64,000 nucleotides of DNA from Pseudoxanthomonas sp. PXM02 (GTDB lineage: Bacteria > Pseudomonadota > Gammaproteobacteria > Xanthomonadales > Xanthomonadaceae), in the NCBI RefSeq assembly GCF_014851805.1, contig NZ_JACVAK010000005.1, forward strand, positions 124,001 to 188,000, in the 5' to 3' direction. Each line of letters starts with the position of its first letter. Within the stretch, counting starts at the first letter, position 1. A model generated the notes under the pieces. It saw only the letters and a program-made list of their open reading frames with translations, was not told the origin of the DNA and ran no database searches. Of the stretch, positions 28,240 through 34,886 are shown in pieces. The translations under genes and the position numbers were made by a program.

Positions 28240-29201
28240 CACTGGACTCCTTCATGGACCTGGGGCGCCGGCGGCGCTCCGGGCATGGGCGACGCGGCGT
28301 GGGTCGGCAGCGGCGGCAGCGAGATCACTGACGGCGGTGCGACGGCCTGTTCCTGTGCCTGCAAGTTCGGTGCCGGACCGGTGGGGCTGGCCAGGATGAT
28401 CAGCAGGACGCGGCGGTTGGCGTTGCGGCCTTCCTGGGTCGTGTTGTCGGCGACCGGGCGGAACTCGCCGTAACCGATCATCGCCAGCCGCTCCGGCGGA
28501 ATCCCGTCGCGGACGAACAGGTGCACCACGCTGGCGGCACGGGCCGACGACAGTTCCCAGTTGGACGGGAACTGGGCCGTGCGGATCGGGCGGTCGTCGG
28601 TATAGCCCTCGACGCGGACCGAGTTCGGCACGCCGGCGAGCACTGCGCCCAGCTTGCCGACCGTTTCCTGCGCCTGCGGATCGAGCGCGGCCGAACCGGT
28701 GGCGAACAGGATGTCGCTGTTGATCTGCACTTCCAGCCACAGCGTGGAGCGCTTGATGGTCACCAGCTTCTCGTCGATCAGCGGCGCCAGCGCGCGCTCC
28801 AGGTCGTCGGCGATGCGCTTGAGTTCGCCCTGCGCGGCCTGCAGGCCGTTGGCGTCCAGCGACATGTTCATCTGCGAGGCCATCGCCGCCAGCAGGGTGA
28901 CGTTGGGCGACGGCGAGGGTGCGGACGGTCCTTCCTTGGCGCCGGACTTGATCGGCGAGGGCCGGTCGAAGTCCGCGCCCTGCAACTGGTGGTTGCCGAC
29001 CTGCACCGGATTGATCGTGCGCGGCGCGCCGCCGAAGGCGGCGGTGAGCGCATCCGCCACGACGCGGTACTTGCCCTCGTTGACGGTGGAGATGGCGTAC
29101 ATCACCACGAAGAAGGCGAGCAGCAGCGTCATCAGGTCGGCGTAGGGGATCGCCCAGGCCTCGTGGTTGGCGTGCTCTTCGTGCTTCTTCCTGCGTGCCA
29201 T
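28239..29201 (-). CDS. motD: Flagellar stator protein MotD (MotB homologue)
   Basis: A 320-residue stator subunit. A single TM segment near residues 15-40 contains the proton-carrying Asp in YADLMTLLLAFFVVMYA. A plug/linker region follows and then an OmpA-like peptidoglycan-binding domain (VEGYTDDRPI, NWELSSARAASVVHLFV, GYGEFRPVADN, NRRVLLII). The last about 40 residues are Pro/Ala-rich and longer than in enteric MotB. Together with MotC it forms the ion channel that powers rotation. It follows motC by 18 nt. I call it MotD rather than MotB because of the motCD-parC-parP context seen in Pseudomonas; a second motAB pair would be elsewhere. Confidence 0.93.
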   Translation of the reverse strand: MARRKKHEEHANHEAWAIPYADLMTLLLAFFVVMYAISTVNEGKYRVVADALTAAFGGAPRTINPVQVGNHQLQGADFDRPSPIKSGAKEGPSAPSPSPNVTLLAAMASQMNMSLDANGLQAAQGELKRIADDLERALAPLIDEKLVTIKRSTLWLEVQINSDILFATGSAALDPQAQETVGKLGAVLAGVPNSVRVEGYTDDRPIRTAQFPSNWELSSARAASVVHLFVRDGIPPERLAMIGYGEFRPVADNTTQEGRNANRRVLLIILASPTGPAPNLQAQEQAVAPPSVISLPPLPTHAASPMPGAPPAPQVHEGVQ

Positions 29202-29219
29202 CGCCGTCGTCCCGCGCGC

Positions 29220-29960
29220 TCAGTGCAGGAAGCCGGCCAGCTTGGCCTCGATGTTGCGCGGGTTCTCGCCCTGCGCGATGGCGATCAGGCCTTCGATGAT
29301 CATCTCCTGTTCGCGGCTGCGACCACCGATCACGCTCTTGAGCTTGCTGGCGACGGGCAGGAAGAACAGGTTGGCTGAGGCGATGCCGTAGATGGTCGCG
29401 GTGAACGCCGCGGCGATGCCATGGCCCAGCTTGCTGGGATCGGCGAGGTTCTTCATCACCGCGATCAGGCCGAACACGGCACCGATGATGCCCAGCGTGG
29501 GTGCATAGATGCCCATCGCCTCGAACACCTTGGCGGCGGCGAGGTCCTGGTGTTCCTGGCCGTTGAGGTCGATTTCCATCATGTGGCGGATCGCCTCCGG
29601 CTCCACGCCGTCGACCAGCATCTGCAGGCCCTTCTTCAGGAAGGGGTCGTCCTGCTGGTTGACCACCGGCTCAAGCCCGAGCAGGCCCTGCTTGCGCGCG
29701 ATGTTGCTCCACTCGACGATCTGCGCGACCAGCGCATCGCCGTCGTTGCCCGGCGGCCGGATGATCCAGCGCATGATGCCGAGGGCGCGCTTGAACACCG
29801 GCGGCGGCGTATGTACCAGGATCGCGGCGATCGTGCCGAGGATGACGATGACGAACGCCGCCGACGACCACAGCGACGACAGGCCGGCACCCTTGAGGAT
29901 GCTGCCACCCACCAGGGCGACCAGTGCCAGCAGGAGTCCGATGAGGCTGAAGATGTCCAT
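29220..29960 (-). CDS. motC: Flagellar stator protein MotC (MotA homologue)
   Basis: A 246-residue inner-membrane protein with four TM segments: about 1-20, 30-50, 150-172 and 180-203. A cytoplasmic loop between TM2 and TM3 carries the charged residues that contact FliG. PTLGIIGAVFGLIAVM and GIAAAFTATIYGIASANLFFLPV are the conserved TM3/TM4 motifs of the MotA/TolQ/ExbB superfamily. It pairs with MotD downstream. The ATG at 29960 has no recognisable ribosome-binding site, and a strong sigma-28 -10 element ends only nine nt upstream, so the main transcript would be almost leaderless. Confidence 0.94.
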   Translation of the reverse strand: MDIFSLIGLLLALVALVGGSILKGAGLSSLWSSAAFVIVILGTIAAILVHTPPPVFKRALGIMRWIIRPPGNDGDALVAQIVEWSNIARKQGLLGLEPVVNQQDDPFLKKGLQMLVDGVEPEAIRHMMEIDLNGQEHQDLAAAKVFEAMGIYAPTLGIIGAVFGLIAVMKNLADPSKLGHGIAAAFTATIYGIASANLFFLPVASKLKSVIGGRSREQEMIIEGLIAIAQGENPRNIEAKLAGFLH

Positions 29961-29968
29961 GGTGTGAT

Positions 29969-29995
29969 CTATCGGCCCCGTTCAGGTGGACTTGA
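29969..29995 (-). promoter_or_regulatory. Sigma-28 promoter of motC, giving a near-leaderless mRNA
   Basis: Minus-strand -35 TCAAGTCC (29988-29995), 11-nt spacer, -10 GCCGATAG (29969-29976). The motC ATG follows the -10 by eight nt, so transcription starting about seven nt downstream would begin at or within a couple of bases of the ATG. Confidence 0.72.
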
Positions 29996-30006
29996 GGTGA
30001 CGCGGG

Positions 30007-30149
30007 TGTGGGAGCGACGCAAGTCGCGACCTTGATCACATCCGTATGTCAGGTGTGGGAGCGACGTAAGTCGCGAGCTCTTTCCTTCAGACGCCGGGAT
30101 CCGGCCCGGTCCCGTCTCGCGGCCATCGCGACTTACGTCGCTCCCACAA
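30007..30149. repeat. REP cluster: two direct and one inverted copy
   Basis: Copies of GTGGGAGCGACGTAAGTCGC (one with GCAA in the loop) occur at about 30007-30030 and 30053-30077, with an inverted copy at 30126-30149 and a partial one just after. Each holds a GCGAC-GTAA-GTCGC hairpin next to a GTGG head, the structure of REP elements mobilised by RAYT transposases. It lies between cheA and motC and may also stop cheA transcripts. Confidence 0.8.
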
Positions 30150-30178
30150 CAGCCGTGCTCCCACAACCGCTCAGTGGG

Positions 30179-31936
30179 TCACGCCGTCGCGCGCAGTCCA
30201 TCGACATCGAGGATCAGCGCCATGCGGCCGTCGCCGATCAGGGTGGCACCGGCGTAGCCGGGCAGGCCGCGTACCGCGCGCGGTAGCGGCTTGATGACGA
30301 CTTCCTCGCGGCCGCGCACCTGGTCGACGATCAGGCCGAAGCGCTGTTCGCCCATCTGCAGCACCACGATGGTGAGCAGGGGCGCCATCACCGGATCCAC
30401 GCGCAGCCATTGGCGCAGGTCGACCAGCGGCAGGGTATGGGTCTGGCGGTCCAGCACGGCCTGGCCATCGAACCAGCGCAGGCTTTCGGAGGGGGCGTGC
30501 AGCACTTCCATCACGCGCGCCAGCGGCAATGCGTAGACGGGATCGCCGGCCTGCACCAGCAGCGTGGGCAGGATCGCCAGCGTCAGCGGTACACGGATGA
30601 CGAAGCGGCTGCCGCGGCCCACGTCGGAATGGATGGTGATCTGGCCGCTGAGTTCGCGGATGCGCGACTGCACCACGTCCATGCCGACGCCACGGCCGGA
30701 AATGTCGGTGACCTCGGCCTTGGTGGAGAAGCCCGGCAGGAAGATCAGCTGCAGGCACTCGTCGTGGCTGAGGCGTGCGGCGGACTCGGGATCGATCAGG
30801 CCTTTTTCCAGCGCCTTGGCGCGCAGGCGCTCGGGATCGATGCCGGCACCGTCGTCGCGGATCTCGATGGTGACGAAGTCGCCTTCCTGCTGCGCCGACA
30901 GGCGCACGTGGCCGGCGCGCGGCTTGTTGCAGGCTTCGCGCAGCGACGGCACTTCGACGCCATGGTCGATCGCGTTGCGCACCAGGTGCACCAGCGGATC
31001 GGCCAGGGCTTCGACCAGGTTGCGGTCCAGCTCGGTGTCGGCGCCGACCAGTTCCAGGTCGACTTCCTTCTGCAACTGGCGGGCGACGTCGCGCGCCACC
31101 TTGGGGAAGCGCGAGAACACCTTGCCGACCGGCTGCATGCGCGTGCGCATGACGGCGGTCTGCAGGCGCGCGGTGGCGATGTCCAGGCTGCTGACGGCGC
31201 GGTCGAGTTCTTCGTCGCGGATGCGTGCGCGCAGTGTCTTCAACCGGTTGCGCGACAGCACCAGCTCGCCGACCAGGTTGACGATGGCGTCCAGCCGCTT
31301 GGTGTCCACGCGGATGGTCTGTTCGACGTCACCGCCGGCCTTGGCAGCGGGTTTGGGCGCAGCCGGTTTCGCAGGCGCGGACGCCGGAGCGGCCGGCGCC
31401 GGTGCGGGGGGCGCCACGCTGGTCGGTGCAGCGCCGCCATGCAGGTTGTCGAGCAGGGCTTCGAATTCGTCGTCGCTGATCAGGTCGCCACCGGCCGCCG
31501 CCGTCACGGGTACCGCGACCGCGGCCGCTTTCTGCGTGGGCGCGGGCGCGGGCGCACCGCCGTGCACGTCGAACTGGTCGATCAGTGACTGCGGAGCATG
31601 CGGCGGTTCTTCACTGGCGCCGATGGCGTCCAGCATCTGCTGCAGCCAGTCCAGCGACTGCTGGGCGGCGTCGAAGTGCTGAGATTCGAGCGTGGCCTGT
31701 CCTGCGCGCACCAGCCCGAGCGTTTCTTCGGCCGCGTGGCACAGGTTGACCATGGGCTGGATGCCGAGGAAGCCGGCACCGCCCTTGAGCGTATGGAAGC
31801 CGCGGAACACCGCGTTGAGCTGTTCGCTGTCGGACGGGTCGTGTTCCAGCGTGACCAGCTGTTCGCCGAGCCGGTCGAGGATCTCCTGCGCTTCGATCAG
31901 GAAGTCGGCGGCGATTTCAGGCGTGACGGCGGACAT
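30179..31936 (-). CDS. cheA: Chemotaxis histidine kinase CheA, flagellar operon
   Basis: A 585-residue kinase. HPt/P1 carries His48 (RGFHTLKGGAGF). A short linker region (about 110-215) contains DDEFEALLDNLHG at about 155-167, the same motif that is tripled in ParP. P3 (VDTKRLDAIVNLVGELVLSR), P4 (HLVRNAIDHGVE, DDGAGI, GRGVGMDVV) and a CheW-like P5 follow. It phosphorylates the flagellar CheY encoded upstream. The gene is last in the fliA-cheY-cheZ-small protein-cheA series. In Pseudomonas cheB follows cheA here; in this window cheB is absent and motC comes next after a REP cluster. The classical P2 domain of E. coli CheA is not evident. Confidence 0.96.
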   Translation of the reverse strand: MSAVTPEIAADFLIEAQEILDRLGEQLVTLEHDPSDSEQLNAVFRGFHTLKGGAGFLGIQPMVNLCHAAEETLGLVRAGQATLESQHFDAAQQSLDWLQQMLDAIGASEEPPHAPQSLIDQFDVHGGAPAPAPTQKAAAVAVPVTAAAGGDLISDDEFEALLDNLHGGAAPTSVAPPAPAPAAPASAPAKPAAPKPAAKAGGDVEQTIRVDTKRLDAIVNLVGELVLSRNRLKTLRARIRDEELDRAVSSLDIATARLQTAVMRTRMQPVGKVFSRFPKVARDVARQLQKEVDLELVGADTELDRNLVEALADPLVHLVRNAIDHGVEVPSLREACNKPRAGHVRLSAQQEGDFVTIEIRDDGAGIDPERLRAKALEKGLIDPESAARLSHDECLQLIFLPGFSTKAEVTDISGRGVGMDVVQSRIRELSGQITIHSDVGRGSRFVIRVPLTLAILPTLLVQAGDPVYALPLARVMEVLHAPSESLRWFDGQAVLDRQTHTLPLVDLRQWLRVDPVMAPLLTIVVLQMGEQRFGLIVDQVRGREEVVIKPLPRAVRGLPGYAGATLIGDGRMALILDVDGLRATA

Positions 31937-31963
31937 GGGCGGGGCGGGTACCGGTACGGGCGA

Positions 31964-32107
31964 TCAGCGGGAAGGGTCAGGCAGGTGCAGGGCGTGGGCG
32001 TGGCGGCGACGCAGGAAGCGTCCGATCACCACATCGCAGACCAGCAGCAGGCCGACGAACAGCAGGACGACGGGATGACGGGAGCGGCGGGCGGATGCGG
32101 CGGGCAT
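31964..32107 (-). CDS. 47-residue single-pass membrane protein between cheZ and cheA
   Basis: A small frame: ATG 32107, TGA at 31964. The predicted product begins MPAASARRSRHP, has one hydrophobic segment VVLLFVGLLLVCDVVIG (about residues 13-29), then a basic/His stretch RFLRRRHAHAL and a short tail. An unusually good ribosome-binding site (AGGAG, eight nt before ATG) supports translation. It sits 36 nt after the cheZ stop and 27 nt before the cheA start, in the same operon. The positive residues on both sides make topology uncertain. No family is recognised. It could be a small regulator or anchor for CheZ or CheA at the membrane; that is inference. Confidence 0.65.
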   Translation of the reverse strand: MPAASARRSRHPVVLLFVGLLLVCDVVIGRFLRRRHAHALHLPDPSR

Positions 32108-32143
32108 GGACAGTCTCCTGTTCCGCATCGCCCATCCCCCGGG

Positions 32144-32761
32144 CTACAGGCCCAGGCCGGACAGCAGGTCGTCGGCGTCACCCTGCGAGAACGCGTTGCG
32201 GTCAAGACCAGCAACGGCCGGACCGGCGAGTTCTGAAGGCTTGTCGCGGTTTTTTTCCGGCGGCGGCAGGCCGAGCGCACCAAAACCCTCGTGCACGCGG
32301 CGGACGATGCCGGCCACGCGGCGGATGATCTGTCCGGTGAGGTCCTGGTAGCTCTGCGCCAGCGCCATCTCCGACAGGCCCTTGCCGATGCTGTCCACCA
32401 GCGCGGCCTGGTCGGCCGACAGCGGCGTGGCTTTCAGCTGCGTGGCGTAGCCGCGGCATTGCTCGGCCAGGTCCAGCGTCTTGTGGCTGGCCTGTTCGGT
32501 CATCTCGACCACGTGGTCCAGGCGCGCGCAGGCATCGTCGAGTTCACCGGCGTCGGTCGGCGGCAGTTCGCCCAGCGTCTGCGCCAGCTCTCGGGCCAGG
32601 CGGCCGAGGCCCTGCATCATCGGCTGCGTGCGCCAGGCGGCGATCGCATCCAGTTCGCGGCGCCAGCCGGCTTCGTCGCCCTGTTCCAGGGCGTCGAGCG
32701 CGTGTTGCAGTTTCTCCACCAGCGCCGCGCGGGCACCGGTGGCGTCGGCGACGGCGTTCAT
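32144..32761 (-). CDS. cheZ: CheY-phosphate phosphatase CheZ
   Basis: A 205-residue, mostly helical protein. The active-site helix SYQDLTGQIIRRV carries the catalytic Asp and Gln equivalent to E. coli CheZ Asp143 and Gln147. The C-terminus DADDLLSGLGL matches the CheY-binding tail peptide. It speeds dephosphorylation of CheY-P. Its ATG overlaps the cheY stop by one nt (TGATG), so the two are translationally coupled. Confidence 0.95.
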   Translation of the reverse strand: MNAVADATGARAALVEKLQHALDALEQGDEAGWRRELDAIAAWRTQPMMQGLGRLARELAQTLGELPPTDAGELDDACARLDHVVEMTEQASHKTLDLAEQCRGYATQLKATPLSADQAALVDSIGKGLSEMALAQSYQDLTGQIIRRVAGIVRRVHEGFGALGLPPPEKNRDKPSELAGPAVAGLDRNAFSQGDADDLLSGLGL

Positions 32762-33159
32762 CAGGCGGCCGCTCCCAGACGTTCGAAGATCTTGCCGAGC
32801 TTCTCTTCCAGTGTCTGTGCGGTGAACGGCTTGATGATGTAGCCATTCACGCCGTTCTGCGCCGCTTCGATGATCTGCTCGCGCTTGGCTTCGGCGGTGA
32901 CCATCAGCACCGGCAGCGTCTTGAAGCGATCGTCAGCACGGATGGCCTTCAGCAGCTCGATGCCGGTCATGCCGGGCATGTTCCAGTCGGTGACCACGAA
33001 GTCGAAACTGCCCTGGGCCAGCGCCGTCAGCGCGGTGTTGCCATCGTCGGCCTCGGCGGTGTTGGTGTAGCCCAGGTCGTTGAGCAGGTTCTTGATGATG
33101 CGGCGCATGGTGGAGAAGTCGTCCACGATCAGGATGCGCATGTTCTTGTTGGCGGTCAC
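32761..33159 (-). CDS. cheY: Flagellar response regulator CheY
   Basis: A 132-residue receiver that, when phosphorylated, binds the FliM switch. I start it at GTG 33159 because GGAG lies six nt upstream; ATG 33141 ([14 protein letters not shown]) has no ribosome-binding site but is possible and would give 126 residues. The acidic pocket (VDDFSTM), phospho-Asp in [12 protein letters not shown], Thr in MVTAEAK and Lys in IIKPF are all present, and the sequence is close to enteric CheY. It is coupled to cheZ by a one-nt overlap. A sigma-28-like promoter overlaps the end of fliA upstream. Confidence 0.94.
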   Translation of the reverse strand: MTANKNMRILIVDDFSTMRRIIKNLLNDLGYTNTAEADDGNTALTALAQGSFDFVVTDWNMPGMTGIELLKAIRADDRFKTLPVLMVTAEAKREQIIEAAQNGVNGYIIKPFTAQTLEEKLGKIFERLGAAA

Positions 33160-33234
33160 ATCGAACTCCGGTAAAGCGCCCCCGGCGAGGGGCAACGGCA
33201 AGGCAGGGGCTGCACGTGGCGGCCTACCGGGGCT

Positions 33235-33261
33235 TTATCGGCAGGCCGCGGGGTTTCTTCA
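33235..33261 (-). promoter_or_regulatory. Sigma-28 promoter of the cheY-cheZ-cheA operon
   Basis: Minus-strand -10 GCCGATAA (33235-33242) is a perfect match; the -35 TGAAGAAA (33254-33261) is weaker and overlaps the fliA stop codon. Spacer 11 nt. FliA would thus activate the genes directly behind its own. Confidence 0.65.
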
Positions 33262-34011
33262 GTCTTCGTCTTCCAGGCCGGCGTCGGCCTTCTCGAACAC
33301 CTGCAGGCGACCGCGCAGGCGCACCATCGCCTGGCCGTGGATCTGGCAGACGCGCGACTCGCTGACGCCGAGCACCGCGCCGATCTCCTTCAGGTTGAGC
33401 TCCTGCTCGTAGTACATCGACAGCACCAGCTGCTCGCGTTCGGGCAGGTGGCCGATGGCCTTGACCAGCTGCTGGCGGAACTCGCTGCGTTCCAGGTTCT
33501 GCTGCGGCGACGGGCCGCCGGTGCGCGAGGTGTTCGGCTCGCCGTGGTCGTCGATATGCGATTCCAGGCTCAGCACCTGGCCACGCGCGGCGTCTTCCAT
33601 CAGGCGCAGGTACTCGGGCAGCGGCATGTCCATCGCGCTCGCCACTTCGGTGGCGATGGCGGCGCGGCCGGTGCGCTGTTCGATCTCGCGCACGGTGGCG
33701 GCGGCCTGGCGCGCACGGCGGTGCACCGACCGCGGCACCCAGTCGCCGCGGCGGATCTCGTCGATCATCGAGCCGCGGATGCGGATCGATGCATACGTCT
33801 CGAACGAGGCGCCCTGTTCGGCGTCGTAGCTGCGCGAGGCTTCCAGCAGGCCGATCATGCCGGCCTGGATCAGGTCGTCGATCTCGACACTGGCCGGCAG
33901 GCGCGCTGCCAGGTGGTGCGCGATGCGGCGGACCAGGTCCGCGTGCTGGGTGACGAAGTCGTTGGCGGTCGTGCGCTGCACGGCGCGGTATTGGGCGGCG
34001 GCGGTGTTCAT
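33259..34011 (-). CDS. fliA: Flagellar sigma factor FliA (sigma-28)
   Basis: A 250-residue sigma-70-family factor. Region 2 (IDDLIQAGMIGLLEASRSYD, FETYASIRIRGSMIDEIR), region 3, and region 4 (LPEREQLVLSMYYEQELNLK, LGVSESRVCQIHGQAM) are complete. It directs RNA polymerase to late flagellar and chemotaxis promoters; nine candidates of its class are present in this window. Its ATG overlaps the fleN stop by four nt (ATGA). FlgM, its anti-sigma factor, is not in the window. Confidence 0.97.
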   Translation of the reverse strand: MNTAAAQYRAVQRTTANDFVTQHADLVRRIAHHLAARLPASVEIDDLIQAGMIGLLEASRSYDAEQGASFETYASIRIRGSMIDEIRRGDWVPRSVHRRARQAAATVREIEQRTGRAAIATEVASAMDMPLPEYLRLMEDAARGQVLSLESHIDDHGEPNTSRTGGPSPQQNLERSEFRQQLVKAIGHLPEREQLVLSMYYEQELNLKEIGAVLGVSESRVCQIHGQAMVRLRGRLQVFEKADAGLEDED

Positions 34012-34886
34012 GCGGCCACCCCGCGCTGGATCAAGCGTTCGACGAAGAACTCCACGTTGCCGCGGGCGCCGACCGGCGGCTGCCAGCGGGCGGTGGTGCG
34101 TGCGATCTCGGCGATGGCGCGTGCCGACGGGCTGCCCGGGTAGGCCTTCACGACGGGTTGCTGGCGCTGCACGGCGCGGCGCAGCCAGTCGTCCTGCGGC
34201 ACGGCACCCAGGTAGTGCAGGGCGACGTCGCCGAGGAAGCGTTCGCAGACGCGGGCGAGTTTTTCGTACAGCTTCCGGCCTTCGTTGGGGTCACGGACCA
34301 TGTTGGCGATGACGTGCACGCGGTCCAGGCCGCGCTCGCGCGCCAGCACCTTGATCAGCGCGTAGGCGTCGGTGATCGAAGCCGGTTCGTCGCAGACCAC
34401 CACCACGGTGTCCTGTGCGGCTTGGCAGAAGGTCAGCACGCTGTCGCTGATGCCGGCGGCGGTGTCCACCACCATGAAGTCGAGGGCGCGCTGCAGTTCG
34501 GAGAACACGTTGACCAGGCCGACGTGTTCGGCCGGGGTCAGTTCGGCCATGTGGCGGAAACCCGACGAGGCCGGCACCACCAGGACGCCTTCCGGGCCCT
34601 CAAGCAGAACGTCTTCCAGACCGCAGCGGCCGGCGATCAGGTCGGCCAGGGTGAACTTCGGCGAAAGGCCGAGCAGCACGTCCACGTTGGCCAGGCCCAG
34701 GTCGGCGTCCATCAGCAGCGTGCGCTTGCCCATCTCGGCCAGCGACACGGCGAGGTTGACCGACACATTGGTCTTGCCCACGCCACCCTTGCCGCCGGTG
34801 ACGGCGACGACACGCACGGGATGGAAGGCGCCGGGCAACGGCGGGTTGCTGCGGGGGTTGGTCTGCAGCGGGTGATCAGGCGACAT
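34008..34886 (-). CDS. fleN: Flagellar number regulator FleN (FlhG)
   Basis: A 292-residue MinD/ParA-type ATPase with deviant Walker A TGGKGGVGKTNVSVNLA, LLMDADLGLANVDVLLG and FMVVDTAAGISDSV. It limits flagellar number by restraining FleQ and stimulating FlhF GTP hydrolysis in polar flagellates. In many homologues a DQAxxLR peptide at the N-terminus activates FlhF; here the start (DHPLQTNPRSNPPLPGAF) does not clearly contain it. It overlaps flhF by 11 nt and fliA by four, so the three are closely coupled. Confidence 0.95.
   Translation of the reverse strand: MSPDHPLQTNPRSNPPLPGAFHPVRVVAVTGGKGGVGKTNVSVNLAVSLAEMGKRTLLMDADLGLANVDVLLGLSPKFTLADLIAGRCGLEDVLLEGPEGVLVVPASSGFRHMAELTPAEHVGLVNVFSELQRALDFMVVDTAAGISDSVLTFCQAAQDTVVVVCDEPASITDAYALIKVLARERGLDRVHVIANMVRDPNEGRKLYEKLARVCERFLGDVALHYLGAVPQDDWLRRAVQRQQPVVKAYPGSPSARAIAEIARTTARWQPPVGARGNVEFFVERLIQRGVAA

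Noticed and set aside
30007-30149. Inverted repeats as ends of an insertion sequence or an attachment site
   Set aside because: No transposase lies between them and the same units recur at 54492; they are REP elements.
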